From NCBI RefSeq assembly GCF_034190915.1, contig NW_026947514.1, forward strand, positions 2,563,701 through 2,627,700: 64,000 bases of DNA. Direction: 5' to 3'. Below the pieces are notes generated by a model, which worked only from the letters and a program-made list of their open reading frames with translations, was not told the origin of the DNA and ran no database searches. Below are positions 38,119-50,757 of the stretch, piece by piece; the stretch's first letter is position 1; the number at the start of each line of letters is the position of its first letter. A program made the translations under genes and the position numbers. This stretch comes from Cavia porcellus (lineage: Eukaryota > Chordata > Mammalia > Rodentia > Caviidae).

Positions 38119-40907
38119 TATCCAGTACAGTAGCCACTAAACACACTGTTCCTTTAAATTTAAAATAACTAAAATTAAAAATTCAGTTTCTTAGCTGTGT
38201 GCTCAACCAGCAGTCACAGGTGGCCAGTGGTTCAGGCAGCAGACCACAGAGAACATGCCCAGCACGCAGCCGGTACTCGGACGGAGCTGGAAATGAGGTT
38301 TTAAATCACCAGCCACCAGGTCCTAAGCTACTCTCCCACACACAGGAAGGTCCGCACTAACTTAAAATAGATCCCTTTCACGCCTTAACTTTTTGGGATA
38401 TGAAAAATCACCACATTAATCACAAGCCCTTCACTACTTGGTACAGTAATCAGACCAACTGGTCTCAAAATCAGTTGAGTGACTGTGCTTTCCTCTTTGC
38501 TTACTGGACCCTCCCCAGCCCCAGCCCCAGTCTCAGGGGCTGTAAACTCCCGGTGGGGGGATCACATGCTTGTTCTCTTGTTCTCATTCCAAGTTAGGAT
38601 CCTGCCCAGCACATAGTACTGCTCCACAAATACAGTATTTGTGAAACCAGTAAGAAATGAACCCTGGTACAATACTGCCATGCAAAAAAAGGCCACTGAA
38701 CCCAACAGACGATGAGGAAATGGGAAAAACCCTACTGTAATCTTATCGCTGCTAAGTGTCCTATAAACAGTCACTATTTCTGATTTAAAATGAGTTAAAA
38801 AAAAAAAAAAAAGATTCCAAGCAAAACAGAGCAAAACAACCAGTCTGAGTGTGGACTGCACTTAAGGAAGGCTGTGTGAGGTGGGCAAGCTACTTTCCCT
38901 TCTGGGTGTGCCAGCCCTCCCTCCTCCAGGCGCCAAGCGTGGTCAGTGCCCTCTCTCTCCCAGCACCAGGACAGCAGTCCCCTTCTCCCCAGAACACCCT
39001 GGCCAGAAGAGTGCCTCTGCTTCGCCCCAGCTGGGTCTCCCACCCAGGACCCAATGCTCCTGTGCAGCAGGGACTGTGGAGTACTTTGAAAGGTCTTTGG
39101 CTCTTGGCACCCGGAAGCTGCTAAATGGAAGTTAAATTCACTAAGAGCTCAATAAACAAAACACATTTTGCTAAAAGTCATATTAACCTGCTTGCTCCAA
39201 GAAGTCCTTATAAGTAAACCAAACTTTCTTTGATTTTTGAAGTTAGAAACTACCCATTTTGTTTGATATAGAAGTCAGTCTAAGGTCCTGAAAGGTTAAC
39301 ATCTTCTTAAAAACTCGAGTTCTTGTCAGTTAATACACTTTACTACGTAACCCCCACACCCCCCAGTTATACAGTGACTAGTCAACAGGAAAAAAATCCT
39401 ACTGGGCATGATAAGATCTTGGAACTAACAAGAAGTTATGCATCTGACGGAAAAATAAAATGATCTTATTTCAGAATATATTCATAATACATTTATAATT
39501 AAAAGAACTAATGTATTAACTGCCTAATAAAAACCAGAAGACTCACAAACCAAAAAGATTTGTTATAAGACACCTTAAAATGTATATACATTTACACGAA
39601 ATCAAATTATTTTACTGTGAACTAGTTAATGTTGGATAACTCGAGAACTCCCAACAATCCCTCTGGGGTCCAGAAGCGGAACACCTAACACTAGCTGTAA
39701 TAAAGTCAGGCCTGCCCGACCACTAGGTCACTGTGGGTGCTGACTTCGGCCGCCTGACTTCAGCTGCTTCGTCGGAGGGACTTTAGAAAGAGAAGCAACG
39801 CCTTTCCTCCCAGCCTTTCCTCCCAGCGGTCGGGCTACCCTACCGCACGCTGGTCTCCTGGGCCAACCCTCGTTGGCCGCATGCTGACCACAGGGCCATC
39901 AGTGACTAGAGAGCCTGCCCCACCTGCCTGCATGGGGGTCCTCAGGAGACCCTGGGGTGAAAATTGTCCTGCTGAGGCATGGTTGTGACAGGACACATTT
40001 TTAAGTGATTTGATGAAACTTAGCACCCGTTTTCTGTTTCACCCAATAATGAACAAAAATTTTACATAACAAATACCTTAAAATATCAACTGAAAATAAG
40101 TATGTAGTATCCTGATAGCTATAGTTTAACCTGATACTGTGTCTCACAGCTAAATTTCAGGTCCCAAATAAATATAAACTATAAAAGAGGCAAACTATTG
40201 AACAACGATCTAGATTCACAGCGAGAACTTGTTGCCATTTTAAAATTTTAATGCCAAATGGCACACGGGGCCTATGTAAATGCAAAACATTCCCTAATCT
40301 TCCACAAAACACTAACACTTACAGAATTACAACCCCCAATAGATTTCAGTATTTCAAGGCATGAGCACGTTTCTCTTTTAGGCTCCTCGGCAAGAACAAA
40401 ACCCTCGTAAAAAGGCAAGTTCTTTTCTAATCAATTCTGCACAATTGCTGACAGCAATTAATCTTTAATTCAAGGATGGGTCCCCGGCAAACCTCGCAGG
40501 ATTAAGCGACCCGATGTGACAGAAACTCTGTGTGTGGACAGCTTGGCTAGCTCTGCTGGCCCGCCTCTCCTTCCTTCCTACCCCACCAACACCTTCTCTG
40601 GGCAGTGACTTCACATCCTTTGACATCAGCACAGCTCCAGGAGGGGGATGGGAGAGCAGGCAGAAAGCAGAAAAACCAGCTCTGAACTATGCATGCAAGG
40701 CCTCTTTCAAGCCTCAAATTCTGTAAGTAGTTCGTAAAATGCCGAAAATGCCGAGCAGCAGTGACACTCCCCACCTACTCTGGTTTCGTCTGCGGCGGAG
40801 CGGAGTGAGCTGTGCGGAAGGGACTTCCTGCTTTTCCTAGCTGAAGCACAATAGCCATTTATTAACTACCCACGGAAGGCTCCGGTCCGGGAACACACAA
40901 TACTCAC

Positions 40908-41001
40908 CTCGGATATGGAGCAGGGCCACGGGCTGGAAAGGCCCATTGGAGTTGGCCGCATCCACCACCATCCCGCTGCCAGCCTTATTACATGTCAACA
41001 T
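40908..41001 (-). CDS. PPP2R5C: PPP2R5C first coding exon of the short N-terminus isoforms
   Basis: The coding part is 94 bases: 31 codons plus one base. It starts [18 protein letters not shown] and ends PVALLHIR, followed by the donor GTGAGTA at 40907-40901. An in-frame TAG lies immediately before the ATG (41004-41002), which fixes the start. The final G joins the AT of the exon at 6370 to make Asp (R|DVPP). In B56-gamma this N-terminal stretch precedes the helical repeat domain and distinguishes isoforms; I know no enzymatic motif in it. From memory the human sequence has Arg at position 10 and Val at 26, where this one has Gly and Ala. The 5' untranslated part extends to higher coordinates, with an unknown transcription start. 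Confidence 0.95.
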
Positions 41002-41160
41002 CTAGACTCCAGCGGGAAAGGCAGTGTACCCCTTAAGGCAAGAAACCAGCCTCCATTTTAGTTTTAAAAAAAGACAAACTGAAGCTCTCTGCAGCTGGAG
41101 GGAACTGGCTGGTTCGTGATGTCAGCGGCCACAGAGCTCGCTGATTGGCCGGAAACTGCA
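41002..41160 (-). promoter_or_regulatory. PPP2R5C: Probable 5' UTR and proximal promoter of the short PPP2R5C isoform
   Basis: Reading the minus strand toward the ATG, there is a CCAAT box (GGCCAATCAG, reverse complement of 41141-41150). A CRE-like TGACATCA (41124-41117) lies about 20 bases nearer the gene, followed by a weak A/T-rich TTTTTTTAAAA at about 41060-41070 and then the first exon. CCAAT plus a CRE-like site within 150 bases of a start codon is a common layout for housekeeping promoters. The region is only moderately rich in CpG, so it is not an obvious CpG island. Transcription-start data would be needed to place the TSS; the assignment is inference from position and motifs. Confidence 0.5.
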
Positions 41161-41908
41161 ACTTAAAATGACACTGAAAAAAAACTGCAAATGGAAAGAG
41201 CGTTCTGTTTGGCTGTCAGTGTGCATGAAAACCGAGCATTTTCGGGTTTTCTGCAGGTTTCATTTCTCAGTAACTTTGAGGCAGAGATTCCATCTCTCAG
41301 GGGACAAGGCTGGGTGCCACAGCCCCTTGAGAGACTACACAAATGCCTCAGAGCTGGAAAAAAAAAAAAGCAGGGAAAAAGTCGTGTGTACACGTTCTTC
41401 ATGAACTTAGCATTCTAGCAATCCCCGGGCTGGCACCCCAAATTCAGTGATAGCCACCTCCTGCCCACCTTCTACTTTCCAGTCCTGTTTAGTTTCATTT
41501 AGGCCCAATGCCGAGCATTCTGGCAGCCCTGGCTTCTGTGTATGTGTATTTAAAAGCAAATGGACATTTAAATATTACACAATTCTAATCCATTACTTTA
41601 GACTGTTGTTCAACTTTCCCCACTACCAGTACTGCAATTAATGAGTTCAGAATCCTCACTCCCCCCTCCAGCCTAGGTTTTCTTCTGGGGGGGGGGGAAA
41701 GGTTAAATAAATTATGTGGAAAATGAAGGCTGCCTTAAATCCAACAGCTAGAAAGTGCTACAAAACATACCACACTGCCTTCGCAGTGCAAAAGCAATAA
41801 AGTAAAAATCAGTGGATACTTTTGTGAACTTACAGGTGTCAATGTGATAGATTCTTTGTTTAAAGGTGAGATATTTCATCTGTTTTTTTATTAGGCTACT
41901 ATTAAAAG

Positions 41909-41995
41909 CTATTGTTCACTGGAGGTTGAGGCAGAAGGATAGCAAGTTCCAGGATAACACAGGCAACTTGGCAAAGTTTGTCTCAGTCTAAAACA
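41909..41995 (+). mobile_element. Diverged B1 fragment
   Basis: CTGGAGGTTGAGGCAGAAGGATAGCAAGTTCCAGG and GGCAACTTGGCAAAGTTTGTCTCAGTC, lacking the B1 head. Confidence 0.6.
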
Positions 41996-44085
41996 GAAGT
42001 CAAAAGGGCTGCAGATGGAGCCGAGCGGCAGTGTTTACCTGGCCTGCCCAGGCCTCGGCCCAACTTCCCACACCCCACACAGATGCAGTGAGAGCTCCCG
42101 TTCTGACCTAAGTTTCCTGCCTTCAGAAAGGTTGCTGCAGAAAGCCAGTCCAAGGAGAAGGACATCAGATCTGGAGTACGGGAAAATGTGGACAGAGGAC
42201 TCCCCCCAAAAGGGAACACCAGCCCCAGCTCCAGAGAGAGAGAAGAAAGCCTCTCGGCAGAACTGAAAGTGGTTCCCCGTCTGACGTTTTCCTGAATGGT
42301 GGCTCCTCTTCTGTTGTTTCTCACCTCTGCCCCACCTGTCCGGTGTGTATGCTAACACCACAAAGGCCACGGCTGCCCCAAGCCCCACTGGTGAAAATAC
42401 CGACTGGCTGCGTGGACACTGCCCCTGCAGGCCCGGCCCTCACACAGCTTGGGAGTGGGTGAGCCCCACTCAGCCGTGTCAATGGCCATTACCATGGATG
42501 GTCCCGCCCAGGAGCGCAGGACTCCAGGCCAGCAGCCCACAGTGTCTCCAAAGCCTGCAGGAGTGCACCTGACCACGTCCTCCCAACCCAGGTGCGCTGT
42601 GGGTCTCCCTCCTGTCCAGGTGGTGCTGCTGCCACCTAAGTAAGAGATGAGCCTGTGCATTACCCCGGTGATACCAATTTAGACTGTGCCTGCCTGACCC
42701 TTGGCTACTGTCTGTCAGCAAAGGCCAGACTCCGGGCCCCAGCCAGGGCCACCAAGCCATGCTGAGGATAATGCTGGCTCTCACTTCCACTCACCATCAC
42801 CTGCCCATGCGGGAGTGATGCAGGTGAACAGACTCCGTCAGGGCCACATTGCTTGGGCTGGCATGGTCTGTGCTGTACAGAGGACCTGCCTGCAATCACT
42901 GAATATTTCATGGGCAGCCAGATGGGAGAGGTGCCTGCACTCGGGCTGTGCTGATGAGCTGAAATACAGCAGTGAGGAGAGACTCCTAGGGCTTTATGTA
43001 AAATACAGATTGAAGGCAAAGGAACAGTGAAGTCACTTTTGATGTATTTTTCCTAATGATCTCAGATCAAAGGATCTCAACTTTATTAGTGATTTCCCCC
43101 ATGCTCTCCCCAAACCCTATGCATGTAAAGTAGTTCTTCAGAGAACTATTAAGACTGATCGGAGATCACTGATAAAACATATGCTAAAATTAGAATAAGA
43201 GAAAGGAAAAGACAACTAACCAGAGGGTATATTTTTCAACTGGAAACAAATATCCTGTAAACTTACTGTTATTTTTTTCCTGAAATAATTTACGTTTAAA
43301 GTATTTCCTATCAAAATCCAGGTAGCCTTCTTATTTTTCTAGGTATTGACAAAATCTTCTAAATTTTGCCTGGGAAAATAAAGAACAAAAATGAGAACAC
43401 TTCCAATGAGGAAGGATAATGCTGCCAAGCACATAACTCCATGAACAGATGACAGTGCCAGGGCGGAAGAGGCAGAGCGAGGGCTGGGAAGCAACAGCCT
43501 GACCAGGACGCACTTCCACGCGGATATGGGGGGCTGTAAGTGGGGTCCTAATCAGAGCAAACGCGGAAAGAGTGGACAGTGGGCCGGCTCTCCTGGAACA
43601 GGCAACTCTTACTAATGGGTGTGTTTGTGTGTGTGTGTGTAAGCCAAGTGAAGTCTTTTGACCTCACACTAAAATAAAATTGCCACTGTGTTAAACAGAG
43701 AAATAGAAGCCAATCATAACTCCTCCCTAAGTCCCCATAGCTTTTAGAAGAAAAGGTAAATGAATATTCTTAAGCTAGAGAAGGACACTTAAAAACACCA
43801 AACTCCTAAGGGATGTTCCACCTTTGAAATTAAATGCTATAAATACAATAACATTAGTGTAACTGACTAGAAAAACATTAAGCTTTCAGTGTCTAAATGA
43901 TTCATGAAAGAACTATAAATGCTCAATAAGCACATGGAAAAATATTTTTTATTGATCAGATCAGCAATAATTTTTAAGTGAAAGTCAATTCAGGTTGAGG
44001 ATATGATGGAGTTTTGACAACAAAACTGCCATTGCTTGGAGTCCTCCACAGTCATCTGGCAGTAGGAGTCAAGATTCTGTGTCTA

Positions 44086-44232
44086 AACTGGATGTGGTAA
44101 TGCACACTTGTAATCTCAGCACTCGGGAGGCTGAGGCAGGAGACCAGCCTGGGCTACACAGTGAGCTCAAGGCCAGCCAGAACTGCAGAGTGAGACCCTG
44201 TCTCAAAAGGACAAAAAAAAAAAAAAAAAAAG
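44086..44232 (+). mobile_element. B1 SINE
   Basis: Forward: AACTGGATGTGGTAATGCAC, GCACTCGGGAGGCTGAGGCAGG, CCTGGGCTACACAGTGAGCTC, then the duplicated half GGCCAGCCAGAACTGCAGAG and an A tail of about 19. Confidence 0.92.
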
Positions 44233-44375
44233 AGTGTGGCAATTTTACTTCTGGAAATGTAATAGTCACAAATGAACATCACTTCAAAAAAAATGTTTAT
44301 TTTATGCAGGCACCTGTGGGACAGGAGGATCTCAAGTTTGAGGCCAGTCTGGGCAATGCAGAGACACTCTCTTAT

Positions 44376-44442
44376 AGTACAAAGGCTGGGGATCATGCTC
44401 AGTGGTAGAATATTCTTGTGTTTGATGGTACTGATTTAAAAA
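44376..44442 (+). mobile_element. Diverged ID SINE
   Basis: AAAGGCTGGGGATCATGCTCAGTGGTAGAATATTC ending GATGGTACTGATTTAAAAAA; the anticodon-side half is decayed. Confidence 0.6.
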
Positions 44443-44452
44443 ATGTCTAATT

Positions 44453-44579
44453 TGGGGCTGGGGATTTAGCTCAGTGGCATAAGCGCCTGCCTTGCAAGCA
44501 GGCAGTCGTGAGTTCGATCCCTGGTACCGATAAAAACGAAAAAGACAAAAAAAAAAAAAAAAAAAAGACAAAAAAAAAA
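44453..44579 (+). mobile_element. Young ID SINE
   Basis: Near-consensus forward copy: GGGGCTGGGGATTTAGCTCA, GCATAAGCGCCTGCCTTGC, GAGTTCGATCCCTGGTACCG, then the signature tail ATAAAAACGAAAAAGAC and A runs. GTCTAATT occurs at 44445-44452 and 44580-44587 as a probable target-site duplication. Confidence 0.95.
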
Positions 44580-44615
44580 GTCTAATTAATAAAATACACA
44601 TTTCTGCAAAATGAA

Positions 44616-44649
44616 GCCGGGTGTAGTGGTGCATTTCTATAATCCCAGT
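44616..44649 (+). mobile_element. B1 head fragment
   Basis: Only the first 34 bases remain: GCCGGGTGTAGTGGTGCATT followed by TCTATAATCCCAG. The rest is absent, probably lost by deletion. Confidence 0.7.
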
Positions 44650-44992
44650 GCCATATTTACCCCACAAACCAAACCCTGAAATTTAAATTATGCTAAAATA
44701 TGACATAAAATTTATCTTTATAACCATTTTTAGGTGTCCTGCTCCGTGGCATTAAGTCCATTCGTGTCCCCGCTTCCAAATCTTTTGTCTATTCCCTGCT
44801 TTCAATTCTTTTGAGTATGTAACCTTAGTGGAATTGCTGGGTCATATGGTAATTCCATTTTTAATTCTTAAAAAAAACTGTCACACTGTTTTCCACAGTG
44901 GTTTTACCATTTTATACCTCCCCAAGAGTGCACAGAGTTCCAAGGCACACCCCCAACAATACTTGTTACTTCCTTTTTCTTTTCTTTTCTTT

Positions 44993-45141
44993 TTTTGTCT
45001 TTTTGAGGCAGGGTCTCGCTTTGCAGTTCAGGCTGGCCTTAGGCTCACTGTGTAGCCCAGGCTGGTCTCTAACTTGTAAGGATCCTCCTGCCTCGGCCTC
45101 CTGAGTTCTGGGATTACAGGAATGCACCACCTGGGGCCTGG
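44993..45141 (-). mobile_element. B1 SINE inside L1
   Basis: Reverse near-consensus B1: GAGGCAGGGTCTCGCTTTGC, CACTGTGTAGCCCAGGCTGG, CTGCCTCGGCCTCCTGAGTTCTGGGATTACAGG. Confidence 0.92.
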
Positions 45142-45682
45142 CTTCCTTCTCCTTATAACAACCTTCCTAACAAATGTGTGAACTACTTCATTGTAACTTG
45201 GGTTTGCATTTCCCTAATTAGTAATGTTGGCTTCTCTGTATGGGCTTATTAGCTGTCTATCATCTCTGCAGAAATGTGTGTTTTAGTAACTTAGACATTT
45301 TTTAAATCAAGATTTTTTTACTGCTGAATTCTGGCAGTTTTTAAAAAATACAGCCTGGATATTAATCTTTTATCAGGCATGTGATGTGCAAATTGTACTC
45401 CATCCTGTGACTTTTTGTTGGCTGTGCCCTTTTAGGATACAAAATTTTATATCTTGATTTAGTACAATTTATCTATTATTTTTGTTGCTTGGGCTTTTGG
45501 TGTCACATACAAGAAATTATTGCCAAATCTGATGTCACAGTTTTTCATGCCATATTTTAAGATTTTTTTGGTTTACCCTTTTTTGGGGGGTTACTATGTA
45601 GTAACCCTAGGGCCTTCACACCATATGCCACCCTTGTGAATTTAAAAAATTTTTCTAAATCTCTTCTACAATTATTTATTTT

Positions 45683-45830
45683 ACTTATTTTGAGGCAAGA
45701 TCTGCTGTGTGGTTCAGTACAACTCACTCTGCAGCCCAGGTTGGCCTTGAACTAGCAGCGACCCTCCTGTCTCAGCCTCCCACAGAGCTGGGATTCTGGG
45801 ATTGCAGGCATGTGCCATCACACTCAGCCA
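45683..45830 (-). mobile_element. B1 SINE inside L1
   Basis: Reverse B1: TTGAGGCAAGATCTGCTGTG, GCAGCCCAGGTTGGCCTTGAAC, CTCAGCCTCCCACAGAGCTGGG, then GGCATGTGCCATCACACTC. Confidence 0.85.
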
Positions 45831-45858
45831 GTTTTAATTTAATGTTTAAGAATCTGAT

Positions 45859-45955
45859 CTAGGAGGCTGGGGATTTAGCTCAGCGGCATAAGCGCCTGCC
45901 TTGCAAGCAGGCAGTCGTGAGTTCGATCCCTGGTACTGATTAAAAAAAAAAAAAA
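45859..45955 (+). mobile_element. Young ID SINE with 11-bp target-site duplication
   Basis: Forward copy GGCTGGGGATTTAGCTCAGC through GTTCGATCCCTGGTACTGATT and an A tail. AAGAATCTGAT lies at 45848-45858 and 45956-45966. Confidence 0.95.
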
Positions 45956-46085
45956 AAGAATCTGATTTTGAGTCTCATTTTATACATAATGTAAAGGTTC
46001 AATTCTTTTACATGGAACTATTTGGGTTTCCTGTACTGCCTGTAGGCTGGTCTTACTGCATAGACACAGGAATTTACTTATGTAT

Positions 46086-46162
46086 TTTTGTACCAGGACT
46101 CAAACTCAGGACCTTGCACTTGCCAGGGAGGAGACTATGCTATTGAGCTACATCCCTGGCCC
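46086..46162 (-). mobile_element. ID-like SINE
   Basis: Reverse copy: TTTGTACCAGGACTCAAACTCAGG to TATTGAGCTACATCCCTGGCC. Confidence 0.75.
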
Positions 46163-46333
46163 TTGAACACAGGCCTTTCTGTTAGGGCTCTCACTCCTGC
46201 CTATGGTCTGAAAGCCTGGTGTCTCCATGATGCTCTACATGGTCAAAGTCCAACGTCACACTTTCCTTGGTTAGTGCAGCTTTACTATAAATTTTAAGAC
46301 CAAAAAAATATGAGTTCTCTACTTGTGTTCTCC

Positions 46334-46335
<2 letters not shown>

Positions 46336-46369
<34 letters not shown>
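46336..46369. repeat. (GT)17 microsatellite
   Basis: Seventeen uninterrupted GT units within old L1 sequence. Confidence 0.97.
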
Positions 46370-46370
<1 letters not shown>

Positions 46371-47739
46371 CCTTGGGACTCCCTATGAATTTTAGGATTT
46401 TTCTATTTCTAGAAAAAAATCACTGGGATTCTGAACACAGTGACTCTGCAGATCACCTGGGTGGTGCTGACATCTAACAACATGGTCTTCCAGGCTATGA
46501 ATGCAGACTGGTGTCTTTCTTAATTTCTCTCAGGAACAGTTTGTAGTTTCCAGTGTACATGCCTTTCAACTTCTTGGTAAGCTTATTTCTCTAAGTATTT
46601 TATTTTTCTAATTATTTCATTCTTTTGAGAACATCATATTTTATTTATGGTTCTAAAACATTTCAGGTTCTAAAACACACCTAATTGTCAAAGGGGATTA
46701 CTCTTCCATGAAATTTTATAAAAATGGAAATGTAAGTAAAAAAGTCAATATAGAATTTTTAGCAAGTTGATCAGAAAAAGAATCAATCTTAAACTACCAA
46801 CAATAGTCACTATTGGGTGATACGGTTACAGGTGATTGTTTTTTTAGTAATTTCCCTATATTTTTTAACACTTCCAAAATCCTGAATTTCTTTCATGAGA
46901 TTTAAAAGTAACTTTAAAAAAAAAAGGAATACAGATTGACTTAGTTACAGTGTGAAAAATCTCCTAATAAATACTGCTTCTTAGGTGAAAGCTAAGAACA
47001 GGGAAAGGGCTATCATGGAACCAAGAAAATCTGAAACAGAAGATTTACTGTGGTGGGTAAATGAGGTCATGCATGCCAAAACATAAAAGTGAGTTGAAAT
47101 CAGGCCTTGAGAATTTAGGGTGTTGATGCCCTGTCCCAAAGATTCAGTCTGAGGTGCCTACACTTTTCCTGGTGTATTCCCCACCTGTGCCTGGAGTCTC
47201 CACCAGCCTTGGGTGATCATGGCTCAGCTGGCCTCTGCAGCAGACCTTCTGTCCTATTGAAAAGAATGCTTTACAAAGATGACCCAGTGGCTTCTAGTGC
47301 TACCACAAACCTGCACTGGGATGGGCTTTGTCAGCAGCTGGGTGAGAAGAGGCTGGCTGAGTGGCCCAGCTGGCTGTCTCCTCACCCAAAGAGGTGACAC
47401 TGGACTCTTGGACACGTGTCCTCTGTGGAACATGCAGGAGAGGACACCACTAAATGGAGCTCCAGCCAGCAGAGCAGCAGAGGCCACATGTGGAGTGACG
47501 CATGGCATCGGGGGAGCCCTGCTGCCCTCCAACAGCATGCTGAAGCGATCCCTCTGCAGGGCGGGGATACGGGACAGGAATTAAGGGCCGACACCAGGCT
47601 AAGCCCTCCTTGTCAGCTCAGCAAGAGTGCAGACAAGAGCTCCTGTGGTGCCTGGCACTGGGAAGTGCTCTATCCACATGCAGCAAACAAGTGAGTGAAG
47701 GAAGGGCACAATAGCAGCCCATCTGGCTGTATTTGTTCT

Positions 47740-47842
47740 GTCTGGCTTTGTAATTGATGCTGGCCTCGAACTCACAGTGATCTGCCTGCCTCAGCCTCCC
47801 ATGTGGTGAGATTACAGGTACGCACCACCACCACGCCTAGCT
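47740..47842 (-). mobile_element. B1 SINE
   Basis: Reverse B1 lacking part of its tail: GATGCTGGCCTCGAACTCAC, CTGCCTCAGCCTCCCATGTG, GATTACAGGTACGCACCACC. Confidence 0.85.
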
Positions 47843-49445
47843 GATCTGGTTTTTAAAGCCCTTTTAAAACCATGCTTTTCACCTGCTTCCCTGGAGCATG
47901 TGACCAAGAGGGAGGTGTCATGGAAGCCTCTGCAGAGGGGCACTTCCCACGGCCCTCACACGTACTCTGCCCTGTGCCCGCTTCAGAGTGAGTGTCCTCA
48001 GATGCCCATCTAGTCTGTCCCCTGTCCCTACCTCCACAGCTCACAGTGCTGCCTTCCCCGGGAAAGCACATATGGGCTCACCTGCATCTCCCAGGGAACA
48101 TGGGAGGACAGCAGGCTTGGACCGGAAGGAATCACCTGTCTCCTCTGCTTCCTCTATTGCTGTTCTCCACTGAAAGCAAACTGCCTCTAAATACGTCCCA
48201 CTGATTGTATTTTGAGGCAGTATTTCTAAATTAAAATTTAAAAATTCATTTCTAATTTGAGCTAAATGTTTTTTCTCCCTCAGCAAGTTCACAGGCAAAT
48301 TAAAATACGCTTGTATTTTGGTAAAGAAGTGTGACAGCAATGAGCAAGACAGTTGGAGTTTTGAACTTAGACACTGATGGCACTAGACCCGTGGTCTGCT
48401 GACCCCGGGCTGGCCAGCCCTGTTTTCAAAAACACTGAGAACTATGTGGGTCTGAGCGATGTGTTTTGTTGAGTAAGAATCTAACCTTAAAAAACTGGCT
48501 TCACTTGTGGTTTAAAATAGACTTTTTCCTTAGGCAGATCAAAGGTACCTAACACTCAGCGGTGTGCAGAGACTGCCAGGGAGGGTCTGCTTGCCAACAG
48601 CAAGGACAAAGGGACAGGCCTTGGTGGCCCTGTTGATTTGAGCAAGTCCTGGGAGTGATTAAAAAGCAAAGTCAAGTGGATCCACGGGAACAGACGAAGG
48701 GAAACCTTCCCTGGTCCCGGGCTAAGACCCGGGCTCACTCTTATCTGTGCTGCAGCTGCGCTGTGAAACCTTCCAGACCAAGGCGAGTGTCTCACCCCTG
48801 TCTGGTCCTAGCATGGAGGCCATCCGCACACAAAGCATCCAGGAGTTTCCGTGCCAACCGTTCTGTTTCACCTGCCTACATCCTCACCAACCCTATGCAG
48901 CTCGGTCACCTGAGTAATACATCTCATTTTCCAAGAAGTACCCAAGTGGGGAGACACAGCTGGCACACGACAGGTGGAGGTCCCGGAGGCTTTTCATTCC
49001 TCTAGCAAGCACGACGTTCGTGTCTGGCCCCTCGGCAGGTGCCAGGCTGGGATGCACACCCGGAGCAGCCTGCCCTTTGCGATGCTTTGGGCAGTGGCGT
49101 GTGTGCTGAGTGGATGATGTATCTGTGCGCTCTGTAGCCAAGTGTCCCCTTCCAAAGAGGGGTGGAAGAATACAAAAAGTGCACTCTTGTGACAGGCTTA
49201 GGGGGAATTTATGAAGGAGCAAGACTGTGGCACACATTGGGACAAGGGTGGGTCTTGAGAATGTCATGTAAGCAAACTGAGCCAGCCCAAGAGGGAAGTA
49301 CTGGTGGACTCCACTTCCTTGAGACCCCTGGAATTGTCAAACTCTAGTAGGCAAGTGTGACCCACAGGCTGTCTGCTCTTTTTTTTTTTTTTTTGGTTAC
49401 ATAATAGCAAATAGAGGAAAGAGAATATTCAAGAAGGGTGTAGCA

Positions 49446-49568
49446 GCTGAGGCTCTCAAGTTCAAGCCCAGCCCAGGCAAACTAACAATTTAGCAAGACT
49501 CTCAACATAAAAAGAGCTGGGGAATGTACCTCAGTGTGAAAGCCTTGTGTGCTGGTTCCCCAGTTTCT
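49446..49568 (+). mobile_element. B1 tail joined to an ID-like fragment
   Basis: AGCTGAGGCTCTCAAGTTCAAGCCCAGCCCAGGC resembles a B1 right half. It is followed by GAGCTGGGGAATGTACCTCAGTGTG and GTGTGCTGGTTCCCCAGTTT, an old ID. Two insertions or a composite SINE are both possible. Confidence 0.6.
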
Positions 49569-50757
49569 AAAAAAAGGGAAGTTTTGTTACTTAAGTACAT
49601 TAAATTCTTCTTCATTTTACACAGCCCAGGCAACCCGCAAGGCTGGACATGACTGTCCGCCTGGAGAGGCCAGGGAAGAAGAAGACCTGCTGCTGCACAG
49701 GGCAGCAGATTCTACTGGGACACAGCTGGAAGCAACAGGTACACAGGGCAGTCAGTGTAAAGTGGCTGAAGGAGAAAAGTATGCCATGAGTGTATTACCA
49801 AAATTGAAAGAGCAGACAAGGAAGGCTGAGCCAGAGCAGCTCGAGAGACACCTGGGTGGCAGTGGCAGCAGAACACAGTGGCATATGGGGAGGGCCCAGC
49901 GCAGAGGGGAGCCAGGTCTGCAGCTGAAGGGACCAGGCAGAGGCGAGCTGCGTAGCAGGAGTGGCTGCTTGCGTGTGTACATGTACGGAGGAAAAGGCAT
50001 TTGAGGTGCTGGGGAAATCACGTGAAGGGTGCTCAAGGCCTAAGCCAAACACGTTTGTGAAATGTGAGATTACCCTGATGCTACCCAGCGAGGGCTGAGG
50101 CTGACCCCGGGGTACTCACAGGATGTTTATGGCAGAGGATGTGGAAGGGAGGCACCCTGTAAGGCAGGCCTGGGCCAGCTGCGGACCCAGCCCGTGAGCC
50201 AGGCGCCAGCTCCACTGCTCCTAGACACAGCGCCATGCACCTCTGAAGGCAGCCATGAACGCAGTGGCCTCACCACGCCTAGGGGCGGTAGGTGATCAGG
50301 AGAGGGCACAGGTGAAAACAGCAGACAGCAGAAAGGCTTGGGCCACAGAGGCCAAGACTCGGTGCAGCAGGTCCCGTCCTGCTCTCTCTCTGCACACTGA
50401 AGGAGCGCAGGCACCCTGGCAACTTTCACACACTCTGATTTCATTATTCTTCAACCAAGAGCAAAACTTGCTGTAAATATACACAAAATTCATTTTAAGT
50501 GATTAAAAACAAATTTATGGCCAAATTTTCAACTGCACCAAAAAACAAACAGCTTTGAAATGAGGGTGAAGTACTGCATTTTCACAAAAGGAAGAAAAGA
50601 TACACAAAACATTTAACTACCATTCAAGTCAAGTCTAAGAAAATTCAACTGGAACAATAAATGCACAAAAGGCCTAAAACTTTGTAACTGCCCTGTGCCA
50701 AGGGCTTCAGTTAACTGATAGTTAGGGCCTATACTGTTCCATTATAACTTTGGCCTC

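Larger units (their letters stand above)
29554..40907. other. Right third of the short-isoform PPP2R5C intron
   Basis: Holds MIR, ID, B1, a (CA)n tract and a MER20 copy, all entered separately. I see nothing nameable in 29554-30210, 30430-31255, 31490-31870, 32010-33975, 34025-34350, 35125-37940 and 38120-40905. Bases 39740-39890 are relatively CpG-rich and carry a small direct repeat (CCTTTCCTCCCAG twice, near 39800). I saw no convincing exon. Confidence 0.6.
44690..46640 (-). mobile_element. L1 fragment, interrupted by SINEs
   Basis: Reverse L1 sequence, old and low in identity: GGAATTGCTGGGTCATATGG, GTGGTTTTACCATTTTATACC, TTGGGTTTGCATTTCCCTAATTAG, GATATTAATCTTTTATCAGGC, TTGCTTGGGCTTTTGGTGTC and TTTCTAAGTATTTTATT-like sequence near 46590. 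Two B1s and two IDs interrupt it, together with a GT repeat at 46336-46369. No frame survives. Confidence 0.75.
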
